The notes under the pieces were generated by a model. That model saw only the letters and a list, made by a program, of their open reading frames with translations. It searched no databases and had not been told where the DNA came from. Shown in pieces: positions 1 through 9,413 of a stretch of DNA of 52,439 bases. Each line of letters opens with the position of its first letter. Positions within the stretch are counted from its first letter, which is position 1. This DNA comes from Mastigocoleus sp. MO_188.B34 (lineage in GTDB: Bacteria > Cyanobacteriota > Cyanobacteriia > Cyanobacteriales > Nostocaceae): assembly GCF_030065675.1 (NCBI RefSeq), contig NZ_JASJDK010000036.1, positions 1-52,439 of the forward strand, given 5' to 3'. The position numbers were made by a program, and so were the translations under genes.

Positions 1-812
1 AAATCCAAAACTCATATAAAACTTAAAACCATACAAAACTTAAAATTTTAAGGTAAATAAAATTTCAAGTTCAAAATTTTGATTTAAGACTTTGAGTAAA
101 AACTTTGAACTTCAAGCTTTGAACTTTATAAGTTTTAATTCAGCTTTAAGAGAAAATGGGCTAAGAGCCTGGATTTGGAGTTGAAAACTCAGAATTTAAG
201 ACTTTGGGTGAGAGCTAAAGACTTTCCGGTAGAAAATCTTTAGCATTCCAGAATAAGAAAAGTAATAAGTTTTTCTTTTTTGATTTTTACATACTAGTTT
301 AAATACTGCATTATCAAAATCTAAGTGCAACAAAAGTAACATTGTCACAAATGAAATCAAAAATGAAATAATCAATCATTTTTGAAAAAAAATATCCATA
401 ATTCAACTATTAACTAGGACTTTTTGTCCCGATCTTTATTTATCGCAAAATAACTATCTCTGCAGGGATAATAGCTTGTGTAAGTGAAGGTCTTGACGCC
501 CATATAGCTAACAACAGAGATAAAATCTGACGCACCCAAAAAAATGCCAAATTTGGATTGACATCAAATCTTGTATAGAATACCTCATTCTGTTAAGATC
601 CCATATATAACTAGGATTAAATACTTACCAGCGGCCAATAAAGCTTGGATGCAAGGGTGATAATTGTTACTTTATTGTCTCCCTACACGTTTTTAATGGA
701 CTTGCTGAGTTACATCGAGATAGAGCAGACCTTGGGGATGAATTCCTATCTTGTTAAATAGTTGTGTGAAAAATTATTGATTGACTCATCTTTACTAAAC
801 TAAAGGAGATTT
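1..812. other. Noncoding region upstream of prk
   Basis: No convincing gene is seen. The first 250 bases are AT-rich and built from degenerate repeats of the type AACTTTGAACTTC and TTTAAGACTTTG. A TTGACA lies at 558-563, but no good -10 box sits 16-18 bases downstream, so I do not call a promoter. The last 40 bases lead into a good ribosome binding site (AAAGGAG at 802-808) before the prk ATG at 813. Confidence 0.6.
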
Positions 813-1817
813 ATGATAAGTAAGCCGGAACGTGTGGTCTTAATTGGAGTCGCCGGAGATTCTGGTTGTGGAAAATCCACTTTTTTACGTCGTCTAATAG
901 ATCTTTTTGGTGAAGAGTTGATGACAGTTATCTGTTTAGATGACTATCATTCATTAGACAGAAAACAAAGAAAAGCAACAGGTATTACAGCCCTTGACCC
1001 CAGAGCAAACAACTTTGATTTGATGTACGAGCAAATCAAGGCGCTCAAAGAAGGACAACCCATTGATAAACCTATATATAATCACGAAACAGGGGAAATT
1101 GATCCCCCTGAACGAGTAGAACCAAATCATATCATTGTTGTGGAAGGATTACATCCTTTGTACGACGAGCGCGTGCGATCACTGCTCGATTTTAGCGTTT
1201 ATTTGGACATTAGTGATGAAGTAAAAATTGCTTGGAAGATTCAGCGAGATATGGCTGAGCGTGGTCATCGCTACGAAGATGTTCTCGCGGCTATCAATTC
1301 TCGTAAACCCGATTTCCAAAAATATATTGAACCACAAAGAGAGTTTGCGGATGTCGTATTACAAGTCTTACCAACCAATCTAATCAAGGATGATAAAGAA
1401 CGGAAGGTTCTACGAGTAAGAATGCTACAGAGGGAAGATACAGAAGGCTTTGAACCAGTATATCTATTTGATGAAGGTTCTACCATCAATTGGACCCCTT
1501 GTGGCAGAAAACTAACTTGTTCCTATCCCGGAATGCAAGTTTACTACGGTTCCGATGTTTATTATGGCCGTTACGTTTCAGTTTTGGAAATAGATGGTCA
1601 ATTCGATAATCTGGATGAAGTTATCTACATTGAAACCCATCTTAGCAACACCTCTACTAAGTATGAAGGTGAAATGACCCATTTATTGTTACAACACAGA
1701 GAGTATCCTGGGTCTAATAATGGTACGGGACTATTCCAAGTGTTGACAGGTTTAAAAATGCGTGCGGCATATGAGAAATTAACATCTCAAGAAGCAAAAA
1801 TGGCAGCTAAAGTCTAA
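813..1817 (+). CDS. prk: Phosphoribulokinase (Calvin cycle)
   Basis: Phosphorylates ribulose 5-phosphate with ATP to ribulose 1,5-bisphosphate, the Rubisco substrate, in the cytoplasm. At 334 residues it has the normal length for the cyanobacterial/plant type. The P-loop GVAGDSGCGKST is at residues 12-23. Cys19 (inside the P-loop) and Cys41 (in VICLDDYHS) match the redox-regulated pair of light-controlled PRKs, and a second pair occurs in the C-terminal half (WTPCGRKLTC), as expected for an enzyme inactivated in the dark through CP12/GAPDH. The start is supported by AAAGGAG four bases upstream of the ATG. It is monocistronic, with its own terminator at 1843-1870. Confidence 0.97.
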   Translation: MISKPERVVLIGVAGDSGCGKSTFLRRLIDLFGEELMTVICLDDYHSLDRKQRKATGITALDPRANNFDLMYEQIKALKEGQPIDKPIYNHETGEIDPPERVEPNHIIVVEGLHPLYDERVRSLLDFSVYLDISDEVKIAWKIQRDMAERGHRYEDVLAAINSRKPDFQKYIEPQREFADVVLQVLPTNLIKDDKERKVLRVRMLQREDTEGFEPVYLFDEGSTINWTPCGRKLTCSYPGMQVYYGSDVYYGRYVSVLEIDGQFDNLDEVIYIETHLSNTSTKYEGEMTHLLLQHREYPGSNNGTGLFQVLTGLKMRAAYEKLTSQEAKMAAKV

Positions 1818-1842
1818 ATTTTAAATATTTAGGCTAGTAGTT

Positions 1843-1870
1843 AGGGTACCTTCAGAGGTGTCCTTTTTTT
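1843..1870 (+). terminator. Intrinsic terminator of prk
   Basis: Nine paired bases (AGGGTACCT with AGGTGTCCT, two G-U wobbles) close a four-base loop (TCAG) and run straight into seven T. It begins 26 bases after the prk stop codon. The geometry is classical. Confidence 0.8.
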
Positions 1871-1986
1871 ATCTAAATTTTTGATCTAATTTTTGATCTC
1901 AAATTTGGCGAGTAGGTATCGCACATCAAAAAGTCACAAATGTCAAATCTTTTTAGAAAATTAAAAAATGATTTTCAGAATTGAAA

Positions 1987-2016
1987 CAACTATATTGAAA
2001 TAGCAATATTTAGTTG
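1987..2016. promoter_or_regulatory. Inverted repeat upstream of metK
   Basis: CAACTA and ATTG arms at 1987-1998 pair with CAAT and TAGTTG at 2003-2016, giving an interrupted palindrome about 90 bases before the metK start. It could be an operator or a 5' leader hairpin. It does not match the NtcA (GTA-N8-TAC) or Fur consensus, and no SAM riboswitch core was recognised. Function unknown. Confidence 0.3.
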
Positions 2017-2095
2017 TAAAAAAATTGTTATGATTTGGAAGATTGGATATTTAAGCTAAATGAAAATATTTAGTGTTCCAAATAACATAAAAAAT

Positions 2096-2102
2096 GGAGG
2101 AA
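2096..2102 (+). promoter_or_regulatory. Ribosome binding site deciding the metK start
   Basis: GGAGGAA lies six bases before a TTG codon at 2109. The upstream in-frame ATG at 2094 overlaps this Shine-Dalgarno sequence, so it cannot be served by it. Starting at TTG gives the N-terminus [11 protein letters not shown], which fits MetK proteins, whose conserved part begins at about residue 4. Confidence 0.75.
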
Positions 2103-2108
2103 TTGCTG

Positions 2109-3374
2109 TTGTCTAATCGCTATCTCTTCACCTCCGAGTCAGTCACAGAAGGTCATCCTGACAAAATCTGCGATCAGATTTCTGATACTATTTTGGATAC
2201 TTTGCTCGCTGCTGACCCTAGCAGCCGCGTAGCAGCTGAAGTAGTCGTGAATACTGGCTTGGTATTAATCACTGGCGAAATTACAAGCAAAGCGCATGTA
2301 AATTATGCCGAGATAACACGTAAAAAAGTAGCAGAAATTGGCTATATCAACGCCGATAATGGTTTTTGTTCCCAAAGCTGTACAGTACTTGTAGCATTAG
2401 ACGAACAGTCACCAGATATTGCTCAAGGCGTAGACACCGCAAGCGAAACCCGCGAAGAAAATAGTGAAGACTTGTTTGATAAAATTGGTGCTGGCGACCA
2501 AGGTATCATGTTCGGTTTTGCTTGTAATGAGACTCCCGAACTAATGCCTTTGCCAATTAGTTTGGCACACAAACTTGCTCGCCGATTAACTGCTGTACGC
2601 AAAACAGGTCAACTGGGATATCTACGTCCTGATGGTAAAACTCAAGTCACAGTCGTTTACGAAGACGGACGTCCGGCTGGAATTGACACAATCCTAATCT
2701 CTACTCAGCATGCAGCTAGTATTGGCGATATTACCGACGATGCCCAGATCCAAGCCAAAATTAGGCAAGACCTGTTAACTGCGGTAGTAGAGCCAGTATT
2801 TGGTGACGTTCAAATTAAACCAGATGCTAATACTCGCTTTTTGGTAAACCCCACAGGTAAATTTGTGGTTGGTGGACCTCAAGGAGACTCTGGCTTGACC
2901 GGACGTAAGATTATTGTTGATACTTACGGTGGTTATTCCCGTCATGGCGGTGGTGCTTTTTCCGGTAAAGACCCCACCAAGGTAGATCGTTCTGCTGCTT
3001 ATGCTTGTCGCTACGTAGCTAAAAATATTGTAGCTGCCGGCTTAGCTGATAAGTGTGAAGTACAACTAAGTTATGCGATCGGGGTTGCTCGTCCCGTGAG
3101 TATCTTTGTTGAGACTTTTGGTACCAGTAAAGTGGATGAAGACACTTTGCTTAAATTAGTAGAAGAGAATTTTGAACTGCGTCCAGCAGGAATTATTCAT
3201 ACTTTTGGCTTACGTACATTACCTGGTGATCGAGGCGGACGTTTTTATCAGGACGTCGCGGCTTATGGTCACTTTGGGCGAGACGATTTAGACTTGCCCT
3301 GGGAACGTACTGACAAAGCTGCAGAATTAAAAGCTGCTGCACAAAATTTACTTTCTGCGGGTGTAAGAGTTTAA
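2109..3374 (+). CDS. metK: S-adenosylmethionine synthetase
   Basis: Makes S-adenosylmethionine from methionine and ATP, feeding methylation, radical-SAM enzymes such as the LipA in this window, and polyamine synthesis. The N-terminal signature [20 protein letters not shown] is complete, followed by [10 protein letters not shown] and the late motif [16 protein letters not shown], so all three MetK domains are present. I choose the TTG at 2109 because a strong GGAGGAA sits at the right distance; the ATG five codons earlier lies inside that site. The gene ends with its own terminator (3431-3474). Confidence 0.96.
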   Translation: MSNRYLFTSESVTEGHPDKICDQISDTILDTLLAADPSSRVAAEVVVNTGLVLITGEITSKAHVNYAEITRKKVAEIGYINADNGFCSQSCTVLVALDEQSPDIAQGVDTASETREENSEDLFDKIGAGDQGIMFGFACNETPELMPLPISLAHKLARRLTAVRKTGQLGYLRPDGKTQVTVVYEDGRPAGIDTILISTQHAASIGDITDDAQIQAKIRQDLLTAVVEPVFGDVQIKPDANTRFLVNPTGKFVVGGPQGDSGLTGRKIIVDTYGGYSRHGGGAFSGKDPTKVDRSAAYACRYVAKNIVAAGLADKCEVQLSYAIGVARPVSIFVETFGTSKVDEDTLLKLVEENFELRPAGIIHTFGLRTLPGDRGGRFYQDVAAYGHFGRDDLDLPWERTDKAAELKAAAQNLLSAGVRV

Positions 3375-3430
3375 ATAAACCTTTACAACTTGAACTTTTG
3401 ACAACTTAAGTTAGTTATTAATTAATTTTT

Positions 3431-3474
3431 GAGTGTAGATAAAACTTTTGAGTTTTTTGTCTATACTCTTTTTT
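3431..3474 (+). terminator. Intrinsic terminator of metK
   Basis: A 14-base stem (GAGTGTAGATAAAA with TTTTGTCTATACTC, two G-U pairs) closes a short T-rich loop and is followed by six T. It lies 57 bases after the metK stop. Confidence 0.75.
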
Positions 3475-4160
3475 ATGAGGTTTTTCCTGTTTTACTTTTA
3501 ATGAATTCTCTCAACTAACCCTGACTATAATAAGCTGTTCAACCAACAACCTGGCAGAACAATGTCATTCATGTATATATAGACTCAAGTATTTTTACCT
3601 GAAAACTGGCTAATGTATATACTATATTCATCTGAAATTTAGAAAAAATTATTATTTTTATTAACGACATAGCATATATATTAGTTAAATTAACCCGTAA
3701 TAATGTTTGTAGGTCTCAAACTTTGAGATATTCGCAAATACCGTATTTTGAAAAATTCATTTGTATACGGGACACAATAGGAAATATTATCCTCCCCTAA
3801 GTAATGATGTTTCAAAATACATTTTCCAATAAAAAAGACTCCGACCTCCGCGTCTATGTACTATGACTGATTTAGTTTGAGTGTATGGTACAAATTATAT
3901 TGGTTTATCCGGGAATCATATCGTAGGCTGAGAAATTATGTGGGTATATCTATTAAGATATGGGCTTGAGAAAACATATTGAAAGTCTATAGAAAAAACA
4001 GGTGGGAGATTTAGGCTATAAATTTACCTTTGGGGAACTATGCCTGAATAAATCTGTTCCTGTTATAAAAGAAAATAATTTAGTATTTTTAAGTTGGCGG
4101 TTGAAATGATTTTACAACCCATACTGATGTAATATTTTCGCGGAATGGTAATGAAGGAGA
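3475..4160. other. Noncoding AT-rich gap before histidine kinase
   Basis: No open frame with codon structure and no RNA gene was recognised in about 690 bases. The end of the stretch must carry the promoter and leader of the kinase gene, but no clear -35/-10 pair is visible. Confidence 0.5.
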
Positions 4161-5963
4161 TTGAGTTTCATAAAACTTAAGAATATAGGACTTAAAAAGA
4201 TAAGACTTAAAAATACAAGACTTCAAAAATACCCTCCTCAAAAACCAACCGCTTCCCAAAACAGTTCAGAAAGTAAAGCAGTGTCAGCCGAACAGCAATT
4301 GACAGACGAACTACCGACTATAGAGTTTCCCTCACGAGGGAAGCTGAAAGCCAGTTCTTGGCGAATTCACCAAAAGATTGGTTACGGTTACTTTCTCGCG
4401 ATTGGGATTGGTTTTTTTGGATCGCTCGCTGGTTTGGTAATAGCAAACTATTACAGAAGAATGGAAATTGGGCGTTTAAATCATGCTCATTTCCAAGTCC
4501 AGATGCTAACTGAATATAAAGATGCATTAGTAGAAGGTCTCGTACAAAGTTTTCAATTGCCTATCGTAGTAGAAGATAAAAATAAACTCGCTCGCAAAAA
4601 AGAAGATTTTATCGAAAATTACAAAAAATCCCAGCAAGTCCAAGGGGAAATACAAAAATTTATTGACAGTAAACCCGGAAAGCTCGCAGCAACGTCATCA
4701 AATTTAAATTTTTTATTACGAGATTACGAAAGAAACTATGAAAATTATGTCAAGCAAATCGAACAAGTACTAGAGACGATTGATAAAGAAGAATTGCAAC
4801 CGCAACAGTATTCCTTGGTGCGAAAGAATCTCCAAGAAATAATGGGTGGTCCGATTGTCATAGAATTACATCGAATTCGGGATAATTTAACTCGATTCTT
4901 ACAAACTGCTAAAAATCAGGAAAAGGAGTCGAAACAAACCTTAGAAAGTTCTAAGGCGATTGAAAGATTAATTTTTATTCTCAGTATCTTGGTTTCAGTC
5001 GCTGTAGCAGCTTTAATTGCATGGCGTACATCCCGTGCGATCGCCGAACCTGTAATTGTAGTTACTCAAGTAGCCGAGCAAGTTGCAAGAAAATCTAATT
5101 TCAATTTAAGAGCGCCTGTAAATACAGAAGATGAAATTGGTTTACTGGCAAAATCACTTAATCGTTTGATTGAGCGAGTCTCAGAAAGAACCAAAGAATT
5201 ACAACAGGCAAAAGAGTTAGCAGAAGCTGCAAGTACTGCTAAAAGTCAATTTTTGGCAAATGTGAGCCATGAATTACGTACGCCATTAAATGCTGTAATT
5301 GGCTTGAGTCAGCTTTTACAAGATGATGCGGTTGATCTCGGTGCTTCCGAAGATTTTATTACCGACCTTGAAACTATCAATACAGCTGGTAAACATTTGC
5401 TGGAATTAATCAATGACATTCTCGATCTATCAAAAATTGAAGCTGGGAAAATGACTCTATACCCAGAAACTTTTGAAGTGTCGTCATTGATCGATAATCT
5501 TATTCTTACGATTAAGCCCTCGGTTGAGAAAAACGGTAATGTTCTAGAAATCGACTGTGATCGCGATTTAGGTTCGATGTATGCCGATCAAACCAGAATG
5601 CGCCAAGTACTCTTAAATTTACTGAGTAATGCTGCTAAATTTACTACTAATGGCAAAATATCTTTGGTGGTGAGTAAGCAAAGAGACGATTTAAAATCCT
5701 ATTCAGTAGAAGATATAACTTCTCAAATGATTACTTTCGTGGTGAAAGATACTGGGATTGGAATGTCGCCAAGACAACAAGAGCAGTTGTTTCAGCCATT
5801 TACTCAAGGGGATGCTTCAACTACAAAAAGATATGGTGGAACTGGTTTAGGTTTAGCAATTAGCCGTCATTTTTGTTTGATGATGGGTGGGGATATTTAT
5901 GTGGATAGCGAACCGGGAGTCGGTTCTACTTTTACTGTTCGTTTACCACTGATTAATGAGTAA
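4161..5963 (+). CDS. Membrane-bound HAMP sensor histidine kinase
   Basis: Two-component sensor kinase of 600 residues. Order: hydrophilic N-terminus; membrane segment about 75-96; extracytoplasmic helical region about 100-265, which looks like a four-helix sensor; second membrane segment about 268-288; HAMP; coiled linker; HisKA with phospho-acceptor His370 in [15 protein letters not shown]; HATPase with [16 protein letters not shown] and [11 protein letters not shown]. No receiver domain is attached and no response regulator is adjacent, so the partner is elsewhere. The start is uncertain: the TTG at 4161 has a GGAG only one base upstream, and the nearby ATG at 4151 is out of frame. The first 25 residues come from a 15-base degenerate repeat (IKLKN, IRLKN type) and may not be original protein. 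Confidence 0.85.
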   Translation: MSFIKLKNIGLKKIRLKNTRLQKYPPQKPTASQNSSESKAVSAEQQLTDELPTIEFPSRGKLKASSWRIHQKIGYGYFLAIGIGFFGSLAGLVIANYYRRMEIGRLNHAHFQVQMLTEYKDALVEGLVQSFQLPIVVEDKNKLARKKEDFIENYKKSQQVQGEIQKFIDSKPGKLAATSSNLNFLLRDYERNYENYVKQIEQVLETIDKEELQPQQYSLVRKNLQEIMGGPIVIELHRIRDNLTRFLQTAKNQEKESKQTLESSKAIERLIFILSILVSVAVAALIAWRTSRAIAEPVIVVTQVAEQVARKSNFNLRAPVNTEDEIGLLAKSLNRLIERVSERTKELQQAKELAEAASTAKSQFLANVSHELRTPLNAVIGLSQLLQDDAVDLGASEDFITDLETINTAGKHLLELINDILDLSKIEAGKMTLYPETFEVSSLIDNLILTIKPSVEKNGNVLEIDCDRDLGSMYADQTRMRQVLLNLLSNAAKFTTNGKISLVVSKQRDDLKSYSVEDITSQMITFVVKDTGIGMSPRQQEQLFQPFTQGDASTTKRYGGTGLGLAISRHFCLMMGGDIYVDSEPGVGSTFTVRLPLINE

Positions 5964-6103
5964 TTAGTAAGGAGTAAGAAGTAATTAGTAATGAGTAATT
6001 GGTCTTATTCATTACTCTTTCTCCATTCGCAGTTAGGTTCGGACTTACCCCAATTCTCAATCTCCTGTCGCGATTTACCAATCCCCAGTCGCCAATCACC
6101 ACA
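5955..6103. repeat. Short direct repeats and minisatellite-like spacer
   Basis: GTAATTAGTAA occurs at 5960-5970 and 5981-5991, and AATGAGTAATT at 5955-5965 and 5990-6000. The second half (CCAATCCCCAGTCGCCAATC type) is the tandem spacer common between cyanobacterial genes. An open frame crosses it, but this composition argues that it is not coding and that the next gene begins at the ATG at 6104. Confidence 0.6.
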
Positions 6104-6886
6104 ATGTCCGATATATTTAAAATCTACCAACCCCAAGAAAATAAATTACCTGTAATAGCCGATCTTCCTCATAGCGGAATGTTCGTTCCTTCAGACATTT
6201 CAGCCCAATTTATCGAGGAGCATCTCCAGTCTTTACCAAATACTGATTGGTATCTTGATAAGTTATACGATTTTTTACCAAGTCTTGGGGTGACAGTCAT
6301 TCAAGCAACCCATAGTCGATATGTGGTGGATTTGAATCGTCAGATTAAAGAACCGACTTTTGGTTCGTTTTGGACATCAGTTATTCCAGAAAAAACGGCT
6401 TTTAATCGCGATATTTACCAACAAAAACCCAATAACGAACAAATTCAACAACGTATCAAAAAATATTATACTTCCTATCATGAATGCTTAAGAGCACTTG
6501 TGGAACAAAAATTGGAAGAATTTGGTAAGGTTTACCTTCTGGACTTACACAGCTTTTTTGGACCGATTACTGCAGATGTTTGTTTGGGAAATGTTAATAA
6601 TCAAAGTTGCTCAGAATCCTTAATAAGGGTTGTAGAAAATAATTTTGCTCGACATGGTTATCAAGTTGTTCGTAACCAAATTTTTAACGGTGGATATATC
6701 ACCAGACATTACAGTCAAATACCAAATGTAGAAACTCTACAAATTGAAGTTCGGTATCACGTTTATCTCCAAGAAGACCAACTCGATCTACCTAAACCTC
6801 CGTCTTGGGATATTCCCCAGTTTCATGGTACAAAGATAAAGTTTTATGACGTTTTTTCTCAAATTATTGCAGAATTATTCAAATAA
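6104..6886 (+). CDS. N-formylglutamate amidohydrolase family protein
   Basis: Predicted cytoplasmic metal-dependent hydrolase of the N-formylglutamate deformylase family (HutG/FGase-like), about 260 residues from the ATG chosen here. Family features are the N-terminal ADLPHSG segment (metal-binding His after a Pro), VDLNRQ about 55 residues later, the LLDLHSF segment with a second metal His, and the late ETLQIEVR segment. The frame stays open upstream to 5999, but that stretch is spacer repeat, so MSDIFKIYQ is the likely N-terminus. No histidine-utilisation genes are nearby, so the true substrate could be another N-formyl or N-acyl amino acid. Confidence 0.8.
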   Translation: MSDIFKIYQPQENKLPVIADLPHSGMFVPSDISAQFIEEHLQSLPNTDWYLDKLYDFLPSLGVTVIQATHSRYVVDLNRQIKEPTFGSFWTSVIPEKTAFNRDIYQQKPNNEQIQQRIKKYYTSYHECLRALVEQKLEEFGKVYLLDLHSFFGPITADVCLGNVNNQSCSESLIRVVENNFARHGYQVVRNQIFNGGYITRHYSQIPNVETLQIEVRYHVYLQEDQLDLPKPPSWDIPQFHGTKIKFYDVFSQIIAELFK

Positions 6887-6988
6887 TGGCTTCAAATGTT
6901 CACCGTAGCGATTAACATATTTAACTTTAAACAACAAAAGCTATACCATATCAGTTGCTTGAGTTAAAATTCTACAATTGCTCCACTT

Positions 6989-9316
6989 ATGAACGCCACC
7001 TCTGACTTCCTAGGTCACCTCAATCCCTCTCAACGCCGTGCAGTAGAACATCACTGTGGTCCCTTGCTAGTTGTTGCTGGTGCGGGTTCTGGTAAAACCC
7101 GAGCGCTTACTTTTCGCATCGCCAATCTAATTTTGCAGCATCAGGTAAATCCAGAAAATATCCTGGCAGTAACTTTTACTAATAAGGCTGCACGGGAAAT
7201 GAAAGAGCGTATTCAGAAATTATTTTCTGAGCAGCTGGCAATGCAGTATCATTCTACAAAATTTGATTTGTTGCCAGAATATGAACAAACTAAATTAAAA
7301 TCCCAAGTTTATAAAAGTACTATTAAAGATTTGTGGTGTGGAACTTTCCACAGTTTACTATCTCGGATTCTTCGTTTCGATATCGAAAAATATCAAGATG
7401 AAAAAGGACGTCAGTGGAAACGTAATTTTTCTATTTTTGACGAATCTGATGCTCAAAGTTTGGTTAAGGAAATTGTTACCAAACAGCTAAACCTCGACGA
7501 TAAAAAATTTAATCCCCGTTCGGTGCGTTATGCAATTAGTAACGCCAAAAACCAAGGTTTTTCACCCAAGGAATTAGAACGAGAGCGACCAGATTACAAA
7601 GGTCGAACCATTGCTCAGGTTTATGGTATCTATCAAGATAGACTAGCGGAAAATAATGCTCTCGATTTTGATGACCTAATTTTGATTCCCGTTCGCCTAT
7701 TCCAGCAAAATGATCAGGTATTGGAATATTGGCATTATAAGTTTCGTCATATTTTAGTTGATGAATATCAAGATACCAACCGTACTCAATACGAACTTAT
7801 TCGTTTGTTAGCAACTAACGGTGAAACCAATAAGAGTTTGTGGGACTGGGACAAAAGATCTGCATTTGTGGTTGGAGATGCGGATCAATCCATATATTCA
7901 TTTCGGATGGCTGATTTCCGAATTTTGCTGGAATTCCAAGAAGATTTCGGTGATGGTTTACCAGATGAAGAAACCCAGACGATGGTGAAGCTGGAGGAAA
8001 ATTATCGTTCCTGTGAAAATATTCTTCAAGCTGCTAATGAACTAATTGAAAATAATACCCAGCGTATTGATAAAATCCTTAAAGCAACCCGTGGTTCTGG
8101 GGAGCAGATTTATGCTCATAAAGCTGATGATGAAATTGCTGAAGCTGAATTTGCAATTCACCAAATTCGGACTTTGGAACGAGAAAATCCAGATATTAAC
8201 TGGGGTAGCTTTGCTATTCTCTACCGTACCAACGCCCAATCCCGACCCTTTGAGGATATTTTAGTGCGCCAAGGTATTCCTTACTCCGTAGTTGGGGGAT
8301 TAAAGTTTTATGATCGCAAAGAAATTAAAGATGTCCTTGCTTATTTAAGGACTTTAGCTAACCCTGCTGATACGGTCAGTTTGTTAAGAATTATTAATAC
8401 TCCTCGTCGCGGTATTGGTAAAGCTACAGTTGATAACTTAGTTAATGCGGCTCAAGAATTAGGTGTTAACCTTTGGGAAATACTTAGCGATGAAACTTCG
8501 GTAAATACCTTGGCGGGACGTTCGACAAAATCAGTGAATAAATTCGCTACAATGATTGGCGATTGGCAAACCCAAATCGAAACAGTTTCAGTATCAGAAG
8601 TTTTACAAGCAGTATTGGAAGGATCTGGCTACATTAAAGATTTGAAAACCCAAGGTACTGATGAAGCAGAAGATCGGTTACAGAACGTCCAAGAACTTTA
8701 TAACGCCGCATTGCAATTTGAAGAAGATAGCGACGATGTTTCTTTACAAGCATTTCTTGCGAGTACGGCTTTAAGCTCGGATTTAGATAACCTTAAAGAA
8801 GGAAGTGAAGCTGTTTCATTAATGACTCTCCATGCTTCAAAAGGACTGGAATTTCCCGTAGTATTTTTAGTTGGTTTAGAACAGGGACTATTTCCTAACT
8901 ACCGTTCAATGAATGATCCGGCTGCGTTGGAAGAAGAGCGTCGTCTTTGTTATGTAGGAATTACCCGCGCCCAAGAAAGATTATTTTTATCTCACGCACG
9001 GGAACGACGTCTTTATGGTAGTAGAGAACCAGCTATGCGATCGCAATTTTTCGACGAGTTACCAGAAGAGTTATTAACTACTCAATTGCGAAGACGGATG
9101 GAACGTAGAATTAAAAGTCCTGCATTTGCTTTTAATGGAGTAGATAGTAACCAAAATTGGCAGGTTGGGGAAACAGTCTTACATAAAGCTTTTGGTATCG
9201 GTGAAATTACACATGTTTTTGGCGGAGGTAAAAAAATATCAGTAGCAATTAAGTTTTCTGGTTTGGGTCAGAAAATTATCGATCCTCAAGTAGCTCAATT
9301 ACAACGGATGAATTAA
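6989..9316 (+). CDS. pcrA: UvrD/PcrA-type 3'-5' DNA helicase
   Basis: Superfamily 1A helicase of 775 residues, expected to act in nucleotide excision repair and replication-fork restart. Seen in order: LNPSQRRAVEH (Q motif), VVAGAGSGKTRAL (Walker A), TFTNKAAREMKER (Ia), VDEYQDTN (Walker B), GDADQSIYSFR (III), EENYRS (IV), SLMTLHASKGLEFPVVF (V) and EERRLCYVGITRAQERL (VI). The last 60 residues (VGETVLHKAFGIGEI...VAIKFSGLGQK) form the Tudor-like tail that binds RNA polymerase in PcrA/UvrD. An insertion near residue 85-115 widens domain 1A, as in other cyanobacterial copies. It faces the pentapeptide gene tail to tail. Confidence 0.93.
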   Translation: MNATSDFLGHLNPSQRRAVEHHCGPLLVVAGAGSGKTRALTFRIANLILQHQVNPENILAVTFTNKAAREMKERIQKLFSEQLAMQYHSTKFDLLPEYEQTKLKSQVYKSTIKDLWCGTFHSLLSRILRFDIEKYQDEKGRQWKRNFSIFDESDAQSLVKEIVTKQLNLDDKKFNPRSVRYAISNAKNQGFSPKELERERPDYKGRTIAQVYGIYQDRLAENNALDFDDLILIPVRLFQQNDQVLEYWHYKFRHILVDEYQDTNRTQYELIRLLATNGETNKSLWDWDKRSAFVVGDADQSIYSFRMADFRILLEFQEDFGDGLPDEETQTMVKLEENYRSCENILQAANELIENNTQRIDKILKATRGSGEQIYAHKADDEIAEAEFAIHQIRTLERENPDINWGSFAILYRTNAQSRPFEDILVRQGIPYSVVGGLKFYDRKEIKDVLAYLRTLANPADTVSLLRIINTPRRGIGKATVDNLVNAAQELGVNLWEILSDETSVNTLAGRSTKSVNKFATMIGDWQTQIETVSVSEVLQAVLEGSGYIKDLKTQGTDEAEDRLQNVQELYNAALQFEEDSDDVSLQAFLASTALSSDLDNLKEGSEAVSLMTLHASKGLEFPVVFLVGLEQGLFPNYRSMNDPAALEEERRLCYVGITRAQERLFLSHARERRLYGSREPAMRSQFFDELPEELLTTQLRRRMERRIKSPAFAFNGVDSNQNWQVGETVLHKAFGIGEITHVFGGGKKISVAIKFSGLGQKIIDPQVAQLQRMN

Positions 9317-9358
9317 ATTGCATCGCAAATGAGTTTTGACTTATTGTTTGTGACTCCT

Positions 9359-9403
9359 GTAGAGACGTAGCATGCTACGTCTCTACACATGCTACGTCTC
9401 TAC
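9359..9403. repeat. GTAGAGACG dispersed palindrome, copy 1
   Basis: A perfect 28-base palindrome (9359-9386, arms GTAGAGACGTAGCA and its complement) is followed by a third half-arm to 9403. It lies between two convergent genes, where it could act as a bidirectional terminator. Related copies are at 16069-16095 and 30176-30219. The three copies differ in their centre but conserve GTAGAGACG/CGTCTCTAC. Confidence 0.8.
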
Positions 9404-9413
9404 GACTAATGAC

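Noticed and set aside
558-563. TTGACA as -35 box for prk
   Set aside because: No -10 hexamer at 16-18 bases and more than 250 bases to the start codon.
5999-6103. N-terminal extension of the N-formylglutamate amidohydrolase-like protein
   Set aside because: The DNA is intergenic-type tandem spacer and the conserved protein begins at MSDIFKIYQ.
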